Shown here one piece after another: positions 27,829-37,646 of a DNA stretch of 62,428 bases. This stretch comes from Alistipes sp. (GTDB lineage: Bacteria > Bacteroidota > Bacteroidia > Bacteroidales > Rikenellaceae). The translations under genes and the position numbers were made by a program. The notes under the pieces are model-generated. The model had not been told where the DNA came from, made no database searches, and was given only the letters and a program-made list of their open reading frames with translations. Each line of letters begins with the position of its first letter. Position 1 is the stretch's first letter. The stretch spans positions 1-62,428 of the forward strand of contig JAFQOR010000002.1 in NCBI GenBank assembly GCA_017403125.1. Direction: 5' to 3'.

Positions 27829-29169
27829 ATGGCTCAAAAACCATCTATCCCAAAGGGAACGCGCGACTTCTCTCCGGAGGAGATGATGCGTCGCACCTAT
27901 ATATTCGACACCATCAAGAGCGTATTCCGCCTCTTTGGCTATGCTCCGTTGGAGACTCCGTCGATGGAGAACCTCTCAACGCTGCTCGGCAAGTATGGCG
28001 ATGAGGGCGATAAGCTACTATTCAAGATTCTCAACTCGGGTGACTACGGGGCAAAACTCAACGAGGAGGAGTTGCGTCAAGCATCAAAAATCTCGGAGAA
28101 GGGTTTGCGCTATGACCTGACAGTCCCTTTTGCACGCTATGTTGTGCAGCACCAGAACGAGATTGTTTTCCCCTTTAAGCGCTATCAGATTCAGCCCGTA
28201 TGGCGTGCCGACAGACCACAGAAGGGTCGCTACCGCGAGTTCTATCAGTGCGATGTGGATGTCATTGGCTCGAAGTCGTTGTTGAGCGAAGTTGAGTTGG
28301 TCGATATCGTAGCACGAGTATTTGCTAAACTCGGCATATCCGTAACATTGAAGATGAATAATCGCAAGATTCTATACGGAATCGCCGAGAGCATAGGACA
28401 TGCCGATAAGATGATGGATATTACGGTTGCAATCGACAAGCTCGACAAGATTGGCTTGGATAACGTCAAGGAGGAGTTACGCGAGAGAGGCATCGACGAT
28501 AATGCTATTGACAAGCTTCAACCAATACTCGAATTGAGCGGAACCAACGACGAGAAACTCACAAAATTGAGCGAGGTTATTGGCTCTTCGGAAATAGGTA
28601 TGTTGGGCATAGAAGAGATGCGCACTATATTCTCGAATGTTGAGCGTTTGGGCATCGCTCTTACGCCCGAGCTCGACCTCTCGTTGGCACGTGGTCTTAA
28701 CTACTATACCGGAGCAATCTTCGAAGTTAAGGCAAACGACTTTGCCATTGGCTCTATCTCGGGTGGTGGTCGCTACGACGACCTCACAGGCATCTTCGGC
28801 ATGTCGGGAATGTCGGGTGTAGGCATCTCGTTTGGTGCCGACCGCATATACGATGTAATGCTCGGACTCAACCTCTTCCCAAAGGAGCTCGCTTGTTCAA
28901 CAAAGGTGTTATTCGTAAATCTTGGCGAGGAGGAGCAGAGTGCAGCAATGCGTATTGTTGGCAAGTTGCGTGACAAAGGTGTGGCTGCGGAGGTATATCC
29001 CGACGCCGGTAAGATGAAGAAGCAGATGGAGTATGCCAACCGTCGCGGCATCCCATATGTTGTTATTATTGGGTCGGATGAGTTGCAGCGCAATGTTGCA
29101 ACAGTCAAGGATATGACATCGGGCGAGCAGCGCGAACTCTCGGTCGAGGAGCTTATTACAACTCTATAA
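27829..29169 (+). CDS. hisS: Histidine-tRNA ligase
   Basis: 446 residues. Class II synthetase: motif 1 region [12 protein letters not shown], motif 2 [11 protein letters not shown], the His-binding [14 protein letters not shown], motif 3 SGGGRYDDL, and a C-terminal anticodon domain ([12 protein letters not shown]...). It starts 16 bases after ettA and is followed at 16 bases by the S41 protease gene. Confidence 0.97.
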   Translation: MAQKPSIPKGTRDFSPEEMMRRTYIFDTIKSVFRLFGYAPLETPSMENLSTLLGKYGDEGDKLLFKILNSGDYGAKLNEEELRQASKISEKGLRYDLTVPFARYVVQHQNEIVFPFKRYQIQPVWRADRPQKGRYREFYQCDVDVIGSKSLLSEVELVDIVARVFAKLGISVTLKMNNRKILYGIAESIGHADKMMDITVAIDKLDKIGLDNVKEELRERGIDDNAIDKLQPILELSGTNDEKLTKLSEVIGSSEIGMLGIEEMRTIFSNVERLGIALTPELDLSLARGLNYYTGAIFEVKANDFAIGSISGGGRYDDLTGIFGMSGMSGVGISFGADRIYDVMLGLNLFPKELACSTKVLFVNLGEEEQSAAMRIVGKLRDKGVAAEVYPDAGKMKKQMEYANRRGIPYVVIIGSDELQRNVATVKDMTSGEQRELSVEELITTL

Positions 29170-29185
29170 CTATCGGTAGCAGCGG

Positions 29186-30763
29186 ATGAAACGATTTGTT
29201 ATCTTAACGTTTAGTTTAGCATTTATGCACGTTTGTGCTACGGCACAGCTAACCAAACAGCAGCAGATACAAAAACTAAATTTCGTATATCAACAGATTC
29301 GTAACAACTATGTAGATGACGTGTCTCTTGAACCTCTGGTTGAAGAGGCCGTCATTGCTACACTTGGAGAGTTGGATCCGCACTCCACCTACCTCAATCG
29401 TGAGCAGGTAGCTGCCATGCGAAACCGCATATCGGGCGAGTATGCGGGCATTGGCATTAAGTATCTGCTGCATAACGACACCATCGTTATATGTCAAACC
29501 ATAGCCCACTCTCCGGCGGAGCGCGCCAAGATTTCCCGCGGCGACTGCATCGTACGCATCGACAATAGAGCTATTTCCGGTCTTTCGCAAGACAGCATAG
29601 CAACACTTCTCAAAGGAGAACTCGATAGCAAAGTGTCGCTCGACATAATTCGCAGAGGAGAGGCCAACCCGCTAAATATCACGCTCAAACGTGATAATAT
29701 CGACAATAGTGCTATAAGTGCAGCATTTCGTATTGGCAGTGTTGGCTACATTTCAGTATCGGCATTTTCCAAGCCTCTCGCCACGGAGTTTTATGCGGCA
29801 TACCGAGAATTGGGCAACATTGAGCAGCTTATTATAGACCTTCGCGACAATGGTGGAGGAGCCATATCTGCTGCTATAGACCTTACGAGTCTATTCCTCA
29901 AAAAGGGAGATGTGATGGTTACCACCGAGGGGCGTACCGACAATTTTGTCTATGAGAAAAAGACGAAGACACTTATCGACCTGCCGTTAGTCGTTATCAT
30001 AAATGAGGAGAGCGCATCGGCAAGTGAGATATTTGCCGGAGCTATTCAAGACCACGATAGAGGCTTAATTATCGGTCGAAGAAGCTATGGCAAGGGGTTG
30101 GTACAGAAGGTTATCGACTTGAAAGATGGTACCGCACTATGTCTTACCACGGCAAGATACAAGACGCCTGCTGGTCGCATTATACAGCGCCCATACTCCA
30201 TGGGCGGTCAGGATAGCTACTATTCGGATATGTCGCGCTACAACCATGAAGATTCGGAGGTGCATCCGGATAGCCTAACATTCAGAACATTGAATAGTGG
30301 TCGCGTGGTATATGGCGGAGGCGGCATCATTCCCGACATCTATATTCCGCGTGACGAACCACAAGCCGTTGAGCAGTATGTTATCGCGGCTATTGAAGCG
30401 GGCATCGTGGAGCAAATAATAAAGCAAGTATATGCCAATGGAGGCTTGCAACGTATTATAGAGGAGTATGAAACGGAGCAAGAGTTCAAGGATAGCTTTA
30501 TGCTCGATAGCGAAGTTTTGCTGCACCTCGACACTATGCTTAACGACATGAATATACCCCATGTCGCCATTAAGCAAGAGGAGGCAATGCCGCAACTTCT
30601 CGCCTACATAAAAGCCAATATTGCTCAACACATTTTTGGAGATGTAGGCTATCGCTATGTCTATAATACAGAGTACGATTCTACGCTCAAACAGGCGTTT
30701 GACTATGCTTGCGACGTGGAGCTCATAGATTCTATTTTAGGAGGCACAAAGCAACAACAATAG
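29186..30763 (+). CDS. S41 family carboxy-terminal processing protease
   Basis: 525 residues with a signal peptide (MKRFVILTFSLAFMHVCATAQ). A PDZ domain (about 75-155, GIGIKYLLHNDTIVI...) is followed by the S41 core: catalytic Ser in ESASASEIFAGA and Lys in RRSYGKGLVQ, plus the ARYKTPAGRIIQRPY segment. It acts in the periplasm on proteins with exposed C-termini. Last gene of the ettA-hisS run. Confidence 0.93.
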   Translation: MKRFVILTFSLAFMHVCATAQLTKQQQIQKLNFVYQQIRNNYVDDVSLEPLVEEAVIATLGELDPHSTYLNREQVAAMRNRISGEYAGIGIKYLLHNDTIVICQTIAHSPAERAKISRGDCIVRIDNRAISGLSQDSIATLLKGELDSKVSLDIIRRGEANPLNITLKRDNIDNSAISAAFRIGSVGYISVSAFSKPLATEFYAAYRELGNIEQLIIDLRDNGGGAISAAIDLTSLFLKKGDVMVTTEGRTDNFVYEKKTKTLIDLPLVVIINEESASASEIFAGAIQDHDRGLIIGRRSYGKGLVQKVIDLKDGTALCLTTARYKTPAGRIIQRPYSMGGQDSYYSDMSRYNHEDSEVHPDSLTFRTLNSGRVVYGGGGIIPDIYIPRDEPQAVEQYVIAAIEAGIVEQIIKQVYANGGLQRIIEEYETEQEFKDSFMLDSEVLLHLDTMLNDMNIPHVAIKQEEAMPQLLAYIKANIAQHIFGDVGYRYVYNTEYDSTLKQAFDYACDVELIDSILGGTKQQQ

Positions 30764-30790
30764 ACTTATTGTGCTATTTTGGTCTAAAAG

Positions 30791-30822
30791 TTTGGTCGAT
30801 TAAGTTTTTTTTACTATCTTCG
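30791..30822 (+). promoter_or_regulatory. Promoter of the PUR-domain gene
   Basis: TTTG at 30791-30794 and TATCTTCG at 30815-30822, with a 20-base spacer. Confidence 0.65.
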
Positions 30823-30857
30823 TTAAACCAAATTAAAATATAAAGAAAATAGTGTTT

Positions 30858-31190
30858 ATGAATTCAGACTTTACTCCTCGACACGACCATGACGACTATG
30901 GCGAAGAGATCTATTCAAGGGCTATACGCGCCGGCAAGCGCACCTACTTCTTCGATGTTAAGGCCACGCGCAATGGCGACTACTTCTTGGCAATAACTGA
31001 GTCTCGCAAGAAGAGCAATGCCGACGGGTCATCGAGTTTCTCGCGTCATCAAATGTATCTCTACAAAGAGGACTTCGGCAAGTTTATTGACGGCATGACC
31101 GAGACAATCAACTACATCAAGGAGCATAAACCCGAATACTTCGAAACGGTAGAGTCTAACTCCATAAACGAGGAGTTCGAGAAGTTATAA
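30858..31190 (+). CDS. DUF3276 / PUR-domain nucleic-acid-binding protein
   Basis: 110 residues from ATG 30858 (the frame extends to a GTG two codons earlier). The fold RAGKRTYFFDVKATRNGDYFLAITESRKK ... HQMYLYKEDFGKFIDGM matches the PUR-alpha-like DUF3276 family known from Bacteroidota and spirochaetes, which binds single-stranded DNA or RNA. Cellular role unknown. Single-gene unit with promoter and terminator. Confidence 0.9.
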   Translation: MNSDFTPRHDHDDYGEEIYSRAIRAGKRTYFFDVKATRNGDYFLAITESRKKSNADGSSSFSRHQMYLYKEDFGKFIDGMTETINYIKEHKPEYFETVESNSINEEFEKL

Positions 31191-31201
31191 TACCAAAGGT
31201 T

Positions 31202-31234
31202 GAGGTTGTCGTACAATACGACAACCTCTTTTTT
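31202..31234 (+). terminator. Terminator after the PUR-domain gene
   Basis: GAGGTTGTCGTA pairs with TACGACAACCTC around CAA, followed by TTTTTT. It ends 11 bases before the mnmA ATG. Confidence 0.92.
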
Positions 31235-31245
31235 ACAAAAGAGTT

Positions 31246-32256
31246 ATGAACGAAGGGGTGGTACTCGGTTTCAGTGGCGGCATGGATAGTAGAACAGCCG
31301 CTATGCGCCTTATGCAGAAGGGGTATAGAGTTGTGGCTCTCACTATCGACACCATTGGTGACAGCGACATGATGCTCAATGCTCGAAACAGCGCAAGCGA
31401 GTTGGGTATAGAGTGGATGTCGTATGATGCTCGAGAGCGTTTTCGATGCGAGATTATCGACTATTTTTGTACAGAGTATCAGCGCGGACGCACCCCTGCA
31501 CCATGCACACGATGCAATCCGCAAATTAAGTGGCGAATATTGTGTAGCGTGGCAGACGAGTTAGGTATTACGAAGGTCGCCACAGGCCACTACTTCAATG
31601 TAGTGCAGCGCAATGGCTTGTACTATGTAGCTATGGGCAGGGATAAAATCAAGGACCAATCGTACTACCTTTGGGGACTGTCACAAGCTACTCTTGCGCG
31701 AATCATCACCCCAATGGGTGATGCCATAAAGCACGAAATAAAGGAGGGTTTTACAGATAAGCGCGAAAGCATGGGCATATGCTTCCTTCACGGAAAACAC
31801 TATGGAGAATTTCTAAAAGAGATGGGCTATACTCCAATTGCAGGTGAGGTCGTAGATTGCAACGGCAAAATTTGTGGCACGCACACGGGAGTTGCAAACT
31901 ATACTATTGGACAAAAACGGGGTAAAGGCATCCCTGACGGAGGATATGTTACGGCAATAGATGCCAAGCACAATAGACTGATTATTGGTACAAAAGAGGA
32001 TTTATATAAACACGAACTGCAAATAGAAGAGTGTGTAGTGGTTGATCGCGAAGAGCTACTTACGGCGAACGACATAACCATTAAGATTCGCGGCTTTGGC
32101 GTCAATCCACAGCTTCCGGTCAAGGTCGAGGCTAATGGCAATGGTTACATGGTTACTACGCGCGACAGCATGTTGGCTCCGGCAAATGGGCAGCCATTGG
32201 TCTTTTATCGTGACAACTTGGTCATCGGAGGCGGAATAGTTGTCGAAAACATATAA
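31246..32256 (+). CDS. mnmA: tRNA 2-thiouridylase MnmA family
   Basis: 336 residues. It transfers sulfur to U34 of Lys, Glu and Gln tRNAs. PP-loop GFSGGMDSR at the N-terminus, first catalytic Cys in APCTRCNPQIKW, second in SMGICFLHGKHYGEF, then VANYTIGQKRGKGI and a C-terminal beta barrel. It is about 30 residues shorter than E. coli MnmA. Bacteroidota often carry more than one MnmA-like gene, so the exact tRNA target is not certain. Confidence 0.88.
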   Translation: MNEGVVLGFSGGMDSRTAAMRLMQKGYRVVALTIDTIGDSDMMLNARNSASELGIEWMSYDARERFRCEIIDYFCTEYQRGRTPAPCTRCNPQIKWRILCSVADELGITKVATGHYFNVVQRNGLYYVAMGRDKIKDQSYYLWGLSQATLARIITPMGDAIKHEIKEGFTDKRESMGICFLHGKHYGEFLKEMGYTPIAGEVVDCNGKICGTHTGVANYTIGQKRGKGIPDGGYVTAIDAKHNRLIIGTKEDLYKHELQIEECVVVDREELLTANDITIKIRGFGVNPQLPVKVEANGNGYMVTTRDSMLAPANGQPLVFYRDNLVIGGGIVVENI

Positions 32257-32259
32257 AAG

Positions 32260-32290
32260 TTGGCATTTTGAAACAAATGTTGTACATTTG
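32260..32290 (+). promoter_or_regulatory. Promoter of the YqaA-type gene
   Basis: TTG at 32260-32262 and TACATTTG at 32283-32290, 20 bases apart. This sets the following start at 32315 rather than the upstream in-frame ATG at 32240. Confidence 0.7.
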
Positions 32291-32314
32291 CAACTCAAAA
32301 CAGAGAACATTGTA

Positions 32315-33064
32315 ATGGTAAGAAAACTATATAATTGGGTACTATCGTGGAGCGATAGCAAGTGGGGATGGCTGGCTCTATTCTTCATGGCACTTTTCGA
32401 GGCGAGTTGGTTTCCCCTTCCGCCCGACATTCTGCTAATCGCATTGTGTATAGGCGCAACAAAGAAATCGTTTAGATTTGCAGCGATATGCCTATTGGGT
32501 TCGGTTTTGGGCGCTGCACTCGCCTACGCCATAGGAAATCTCGCTTGGGTAACTGCCTCGGGCGAGCCCACAGCATTTGCGCAGTTCTTCTATGACCACA
32601 TTTTCAGTCAAGCAACATTCAATAACGTTAGCAAAATTTACCAAGAGTGGGACTTCGTTGCGGTGTTTACTGCCGGGTTCTCGCCACTACCGTTCAAGAT
32701 ATTTACCATCGCCGGTGGCATGTGCGAGATTAACTTCCCGATGTTTATCCTCGCGTCGTTCGTAGCACGTGGTATGCGCTTCTTCCTCATAGCGTGGCTT
32801 ATATGGAAGTATGGCGCGCCTATCAAAAAGTTTATTGACAAGTACTTAAACCTTCTTGCTACACTTTTGGCAGTAATTCTAATTGGCATCACCGTACTTC
32901 TCTTTGCAATTATGGGAAACGAGGAGCCGGAGAATACGACAGAAGAGCCCATAGTAACCGCGCAGCAAGACATTCAAAGCGGAACTACCCCATTGCAAGA
33001 TAATAATGTAGTGGAGTTTAAGAGTGTTGCAACACCCATATCGCCATGCGAAGATACGCTCTAA
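32315..33064 (+). CDS. yqaA: YqaA / DedA-like (VTT domain) membrane protein
   Basis: 249 residues from MVRKLYNWVLSWSDSKWG. The SNARE-associated/VTT pattern is clear: FEASWFPLPPDILLIAL, GSVLGAALAYAIG, FTAGFSPLPFKIFTIAGG and FLIAWLIWKYG. Family members include lipid scramblases and flippases of the DedA group. After the last helix there is a polar tail of about 50 residues (EEPENTTEEP...). Its end overlaps aroE by 19 bases, so the two are coupled. Confidence 0.85.
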   Translation: MVRKLYNWVLSWSDSKWGWLALFFMALFEASWFPLPPDILLIALCIGATKKSFRFAAICLLGSVLGAALAYAIGNLAWVTASGEPTAFAQFFYDHIFSQATFNNVSKIYQEWDFVAVFTAGFSPLPFKIFTIAGGMCEINFPMFILASFVARGMRFFLIAWLIWKYGAPIKKFIDKYLNLLATLLAVILIGITVLLFAIMGNEEPENTTEEPIVTAQQDIQSGTTPLQDNNVVEFKSVATPISPCEDTL

Positions 33065-33786
33065 TAGGTCGCAAGTTATCACACTCATTCTCGAAGCGAT
33101 ACTTCACCAAGAAGTTTGATGCCGAGGGCATTGACGCTTGTTACGAGCTAATAGAGTTAGAGGATATTGCATCGCTGCGAGATGTGGTTACGAGCGACAG
33201 TTGCATCTATGGATTAAACGTTACTATCCCCTACAAGCAGACGATAATGCCTCTACTCGACGAAATCCAAGAGGAGGCAAGAGCCGTTGGTGCCGTAAAT
33301 TGCATATCGGTAGAGAGTGGACATATGGTAGGTCACAATACCGATATCGAGGGCATAGCAGCAACGCTCGACAGATTGGGCGTTGAAGATGTGCATGGTG
33401 CCTTGGTGCTCGGTACGGGCGGTGCATCAAAGGCCGTGGGCTATGTGCTGCGACAGCGAGATATACCCTACCACACCATATCTCGCAGTGGGCAACGAGG
33501 CGACTTTACCTACAATAATCTTCCACACGAGGTGATAGCAAACAACCACCTTATAATCAACACTACACCTCTTGGCATGTATCCCGATGTGGAGTCTTTG
33601 CCAGCGATAGATTTCTCTGCCATAGGCTCGAATCACACAATATTCGATCTGGTATATAACCCCGCACCGACACTCTTTATGCGCCGATGCGAAGAGCGCG
33701 GTGCAAAGGTCATTGGCGGCGGCTTGATGTTAGTAACCCAAGCGGAGGCATCGTGGCGAATATGGGAAGGTCGCAGCGTCCGGTAA
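33046..33786 (+). CDS. aroE: Shikimate dehydrogenase
   Basis: 246 residues, slightly short for the family. It reduces 3-dehydroshikimate with NADPH. Motifs: LSHSFSKRYF, catalytic Lys in NVTIPYKQT, GAVNCI, Asp in HNTDIEG, nucleotide site LGTGGASKAV, NTTPLGMYP. The start codon is inside the upstream membrane-protein gene. Confidence 0.94.
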   Translation: MRRYALIGRKLSHSFSKRYFTKKFDAEGIDACYELIELEDIASLRDVVTSDSCIYGLNVTIPYKQTIMPLLDEIQEEARAVGAVNCISVESGHMVGHNTDIEGIAATLDRLGVEDVHGALVLGTGGASKAVGYVLRQRDIPYHTISRSGQRGDFTYNNLPHEVIANNHLIINTTPLGMYPDVESLPAIDFSAIGSNHTIFDLVYNPAPTLFMRRCEERGAKVIGGGLMLVTQAEASWRIWEGRSVR

Positions 33787-33797
33787 CAGCAACAAAA

Positions 33798-33826
33798 CAG
33801 CGCTCAACCAAATCGGTTGAGCGCTG
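33798..33826. terminator. Bidirectional terminator between aroE and a lipoprotein gene
   Basis: CAGCGCTCAACC pairs with GGTTGAGCGCTG around AAATC. It sits between two convergent genes. Confidence 0.85.
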
Positions 33827-33849
33827 CTTACATTGCGGAGAGTATGAGT

Positions 33850-35430
33850 CTAATGCATCAAGTCGATGAACTCTTGGGCATCGCCACGGCCATCGTAACT
33901 CATAGTAATAGGTTCGCTCTTGAAGAGCTTTGACGGATTACCTTGGGCATCGATGGCAACGGCAAGAATCACATATTCACCACCATACTCCGAGATGAAA
34001 TTAACCGGGCGGAATGACGTTCTGAATTGGAGCTGCAACACCTGCTGATGCAGCACAACATCGTCATACATCTCTGCCGTTTCTCTACTGAACAGACCAT
34101 AGTGGATACCCGATGCCTGCGGGGTAGTCGTAAACTCGTAGGCGAATAGGGCCGCATAAGTTTCGGCATAGCCCGCATAGCTACTATTAAGCGCGGCAAC
34201 CTCTGTGAGGTCATATAGACCATGAATGGTAAGTTCAATATCAATATCGGAAATTACCTCCTCCGGGGTTGTAAAGTCGCATCTAAACAGTTTTGTGGTT
34301 ACCTCTTCCCCCTCGTATCCGAAGGCTGCAACGAAGTAGTCGGTTTGGGGATTCAAGCCCGTAATGGTGTATGAATATGCTCCACCATAAGGGTAGGGAG
34401 GGAAATGTGCCAGATAATCGTCAATTATCTCATCATCTGTCATCCCCACATAGGCAGACGACTCAAAGCATGCCGTAATAAAGGGGTCGTCGTTCGAGGG
34501 AGTAACAGTGATTGTCACAGAGCGTGGCTTAATATTGCTTACGGAAATCTCGATAATATTATCGGATAGCCCCGCCTTCGATGTTTCGAACTTGCAAATC
34601 GAGGGATAGGCATAAGCTATGCCGGATGCATCGACAGCTATTGCAGCTACTAAATAGTCGGTATTTGCCATCAGGCTTAACGTTTCGCTATATACGCCTT
34701 CTACGGTAAGCTGATTCAGGGCAGATTCCAAACTAAAACCAAATTGCAGATACATCGACAATGTCTTGTACCACATATCCGTAGCAAACTCTTTCAGCTG
34801 GGCATCAGTTACACCGCCTTCGGGGAAATGCGAGTCGATAGGCTCAACCATAATAAAATATCTGCCATCATACGCTTCGGGGTCACACATAATATTTGCC
34901 CTAACACCCTCTATCTCCACCTCTATTGCCAGAGGCTGCTCAACCAGAGTAACCTCTTGGGTTCTATCACGCAACGTGACAACATCTGTCGTAGCCACAG
35001 GCTTACCATCCACAAACTCGACACCATAGGCATAAATTACAAATTCGTCACCCGGAGGAATACCGTTTACCGTATTATCTGCGACATCACCCGTATAAAC
35101 ATAGTAGTAGCGCACATGCTCCTCGACCGAAGTGCCGAATAATTCGGCCTCCTCTTCAAACATCGCAAAGTTAAGTGCCGGAATGTCATCATCATTTAGA
35201 ACCCCTTTTTGAGCCAGATTCTCTGCCGTATCGCTCAAAAAGATATACTCCATATCTTTATCAAGCGGCGTCACGTTATAGGTAAACGATAGTTGGGTCT
35301 TATCTGTAATAACTATCTCAAAAGGAGCATCATTTTGAGGCTCCGAAGCGGGTTGCTCCTGTTTTTCGCAACCTATTAGCAGTACACCAAAACCCAATAG
35401 TAACGCCCAAAGGTACGTAGCTTTTTTCAT
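33850..35430 (-). CDS. Surface lipoprotein with repeated Ig/FN3-like domains
   Basis: 526 residues from ATG 35430 (MKKATYLWALLLGFGVLLIG, then the lipobox Cys). The mature part has several beta-rich modules with FN3-like signatures, for example VRYYYVYTGDV, YSETLSLMANTDYLVAAIAVDASG and YSYTITGLNPQTDYFVAAFGYEG. Such Bacteroidales lipoproteins usually sit on the surface. No enzyme motif found and no SusCD neighbour. The frame extension to 35508 contains a -7 element and is rejected. Confidence 0.75.
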   Translation of the reverse strand: MKKATYLWALLLGFGVLLIGCEKQEQPASEPQNDAPFEIVITDKTQLSFTYNVTPLDKDMEYIFLSDTAENLAQKGVLNDDDIPALNFAMFEEEAELFGTSVEEHVRYYYVYTGDVADNTVNGIPPGDEFVIYAYGVEFVDGKPVATTDVVTLRDRTQEVTLVEQPLAIEVEIEGVRANIMCDPEAYDGRYFIMVEPIDSHFPEGGVTDAQLKEFATDMWYKTLSMYLQFGFSLESALNQLTVEGVYSETLSLMANTDYLVAAIAVDASGIAYAYPSICKFETSKAGLSDNIIEISVSNIKPRSVTITVTPSNDDPFITACFESSAYVGMTDDEIIDDYLAHFPPYPYGGAYSYTITGLNPQTDYFVAAFGYEGEEVTTKLFRCDFTTPEEVISDIDIELTIHGLYDLTEVAALNSSYAGYAETYAALFAYEFTTTPQASGIHYGLFSRETAEMYDDVVLHQQVLQLQFRTSFRPVNFISEYGGEYVILAVAIDAQGNPSKLFKSEPITMSYDGRGDAQEFIDLMH

Positions 35431-35472
35431 ACAGATATTTTTTTTATTATAATTATTCACTTCTTCGCTCTG

Positions 35473-35480
35473 CAAAGATA
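35473..35480 (-). promoter_or_regulatory. -7 element of the FN3-like lipoprotein gene
   Basis: TATCTTTG on the minus strand, 42 bases before the ATG at 35430. Confidence 0.6.
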
Positions 35481-35585
35481 TAAAAACATTCCAAAAAAAT
35501 AGCTTCACATGCGATTATTGTACAAAAAAAACGTGGATAGCCCGAAGGTTACCCACGTCTGTGCTTGGTAATTTAGAGAATAGAA

Positions 35586-35927
35586 CTACAAATAGCCATT
35601 CTCCGCTGCCCACTCCATAACAGCAACTTCAACATTTGCAATCTGCTCGGGAGTAAGTGTAGCCTCGAAAGCCTCCATCTCTGCCTCAATAGCAGCAAAT
35701 GCTGCCTCGTCGCCAGATACCACGGCGTTCATAGCGCGCTCGCTCAACTCAATCGCAGTAGCAATATAGTCTGCCTCCTCTGCGGGAGCCTCGGCCTCTA
35801 CTACAGCCTCCTCTACAACCTCTACTGCGGGAGTCGCTGCGTCGTTCTTCTGCTCCTCGGCCTTCTTGTCGCCACCACAAGCTACGAACATAGCACCGGC
35901 AGCCAACATCACAAATAACTTCTTCAT
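35586..35927 (-). CDS. Small Ala/Glu-rich lipoprotein
   Basis: 113 residues from ATG 35927 (MKKLFVMLAAGAMFVACGG, Cys about 18). The rest is acidic and Ala-rich (VVEEAVVEAEAPAEEADY), then helical (SERAMNAVVSGDEAAFAAIEAEMEAFEATLTPEQ). Probably a periplasmic or surface lipoprotein with a coiled region; no function known. The frame extension to 36023 overlaps the promoter. Confidence 0.75.
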   Translation of the reverse strand: MKKLFVMLAAGAMFVACGGDKKAEEQKNDAATPAVEVVEEAVVEAEAPAEEADYIATAIELSERAMNAVVSGDEAAFAAIEAEMEAFEATLTPEQIANVEVAVMEWAAENGYL

Positions 35928-35964
35928 TGTAAAAATGTTTTTAATATTAAATTGTTTTGCAGTA

Positions 35965-35972
35965 CAAAGATA
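35965..35972 (-). promoter_or_regulatory. -7 element of the small lipoprotein gene
   Basis: TATCTTTG on the minus strand, 37 bases before the ATG at 35927. Confidence 0.6.
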
Positions 35973-36024
35973 AGTCAAATTATCTTTATTTGGAACGGAT
36001 TGAACAAAAAAATGTTTTACCAAT

Positions 36025-36621
36025 TTATATTTCGGACAATGACACGATATTGTTTAGCACGGCATATATCGTAAGACGTCCGATGGAGCGAGTATGCAAC
36101 TTCTCCGAGATATTGTTACGATGAAAGATGACCGTTGCTATCGAAATATTCAACTTATCGGCAATCTCCTTGTTAATGTAACCCTTGACCATTAGCGATA
36201 ACACATCCTTCTCGCGCGCCGACAACAAATCGGGACGCTCCACCGAACAACCGTGATTATGCTGCACATCGGCATTAGGATGTCCATGGTGGTGTATAGC
36301 GAGGATTGCTCTCACGAGTTGCGGCTCGGGCAACGTTATATCTATTGTCCGAAACCCCGCTTGCACAAACGACGAAGCCTCGCCTTCGGCAAAGACTATC
36401 GTTCGACGCATTATGGAACGGAAGAAATCGGGATGGTGAAATACCACCGATGCCGACACAAACCAGTGTGCTACACACTGTGGAGATTGACGTTCAAACT
36501 CCTCGACCGACGGATAGATCGCAACATTGATACCCGGCGCCATATCAGACAGCAAGCTGCGCAGGGTCATAGCACCCAACGTATTCTCCATAATTATTGC
36601 CATCTGCGCACCCTGCATCAT
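36025..36621 (-). CDS. LuxR-type helix-turn-helix regulator with His-rich linker
   Basis: 198 residues. The C-terminal LuxR/GerE domain is clear: LLSAREKDVLSLMVKGYINKEIADKLNISIATVIFHRNNISEKLHTRS. The N-terminal 110 residues look like a degenerate receiver, without the usual phospho-acceptor Asp pattern. Between them lies HHHGHPNADVQHNHGC, six His and one Cys in 16 residues, a possible metal site. It lies 11 bases after manA and is probably cotranscribed with it. Regulon unknown. Confidence 0.8.
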   Translation of the reverse strand: MMQGAQMAIIMENTLGAMTLRSLLSDMAPGINVAIYPSVEEFERQSPQCVAHWFVSASVVFHHPDFFRSIMRRTIVFAEGEASSFVQAGFRTIDITLPEPQLVRAILAIHHHGHPNADVQHNHGCSVERPDLLSAREKDVLSLMVKGYINKEIADKLNISIATVIFHRNNISEKLHTRSIGRLTIYAVLNNIVSLSEI

Positions 36622-36632
36622 ATTCCGTCAAA

Positions 36633-37619
36633 CTACTTTACATATAACTCCATCATGCGAGCCTCGCCCGCAATGCAAATCTCATTGTTAATCTCCGCGG
36701 GCACCAAAACCAACTCACCCTCGGTCAGGCTCTCCTCGACACCATCTGCCTTAATCGATACCTTGCCCGATAGACATATGTATATAACAAACGTGTCGAG
36801 CGCCGAGTAATCCATAGTCTTAGCACTCTCCACATCGAGCAATGACATGGTGAAAAATGGTGTATCGAGCACCTTGACATGTCCACCTCGCAACAGCTCA
36901 TAGGCGATATGCAACTTCTCGGCATCGGCTTCGAAGTCGATGGCATCGACAGCAAGTGCCGTATGTAACTCGCGACCCTTGCCCGAGGCATCTACCCTAT
37001 TCCAATCGTAGATACGATATGTAATGTCGGATGTCTGCTGCACCTCGACAACCTCGATACCCGCACCCAGAGCATGTACCGTGCCCGCCGGGATGAAAAA
37101 GAGGTCACCGGGCTTAACCTCGATACGATTAAGCATCTCCTCCAAGCGCTGTTCGGCAACAGCCTCGATATACTCTTCGCGCGTTATATTGCGATTCTTG
37201 AAACCAAGATAGAGCGCCGCACCGGGCTTGCAGTCGGCAATATACCACGCTTCGGTCTTGCCATAAGAGCCATGACGCTCCTCGGCCAACGCATCGTCGG
37301 GATGTACCTGCACCGACAGTTTGTCGTTACAATCGAGATACTTGATAAGCAACGGGAACTCCAAACCAAAGCGCATGAAGTTATCCTCGCCAACCAAATC
37401 ACCCATATATACCTCGATGAGCTCGCGCAAGTTGTTGCCTTTGAGCATGCCATTGGCAACAACCGACACATCACCCTTAACCGTCGAGATATCCCAGCTC
37501 TCGCCATAGAGCCTATCTTTTGCCACACGTGACAAACATCTACCTCGCCTTCTCACAATCGCATCGCCTCCCCAGATTCGCTCTTTGAGACGTGGACGAA
37601 ATTTCAACGGATATAACAT
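36633..37619 (-). CDS. manA: Mannose-6-phosphate isomerase, class I
   Basis: 328 residues. It interconverts mannose-6-P and fructose-6-P, feeding GDP-mannose and GDP-fucose synthesis or mannose use. A cupin metalloenzyme; zinc-ligand motifs are in LSVQVHPDDALAEE, GKTEAWYI and PAGTVHALGAGIEVVEVQQ. The order cysteate synthase, manA, LuxR regulator on one strand suggests a shared transcript. Confidence 0.92.
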   Translation of the reverse strand: MLYPLKFRPRLKERIWGGDAIVRRRGRCLSRVAKDRLYGESWDISTVKGDVSVVANGMLKGNNLRELIEVYMGDLVGEDNFMRFGLEFPLLIKYLDCNDKLSVQVHPDDALAEERHGSYGKTEAWYIADCKPGAALYLGFKNRNITREEYIEAVAEQRLEEMLNRIEVKPGDLFFIPAGTVHALGAGIEVVEVQQTSDITYRIYDWNRVDASGKGRELHTALAVDAIDFEADAEKLHIAYELLRGGHVKVLDTPFFTMSLLDVESAKTMDYSALDTFVIYICLSGKVSIKADGVEESLTEGELVLVPAEINNEICIAGEARMMELYVK

Positions 37620-37646
37620 TCTCCTTAACCTATCAAAAATACTCTG

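Noticed and set aside
36253-36810. 185-codon frame opposite the LuxR-type regulator and manA
   Set aside because: Crosses two well supported genes and has no family features.
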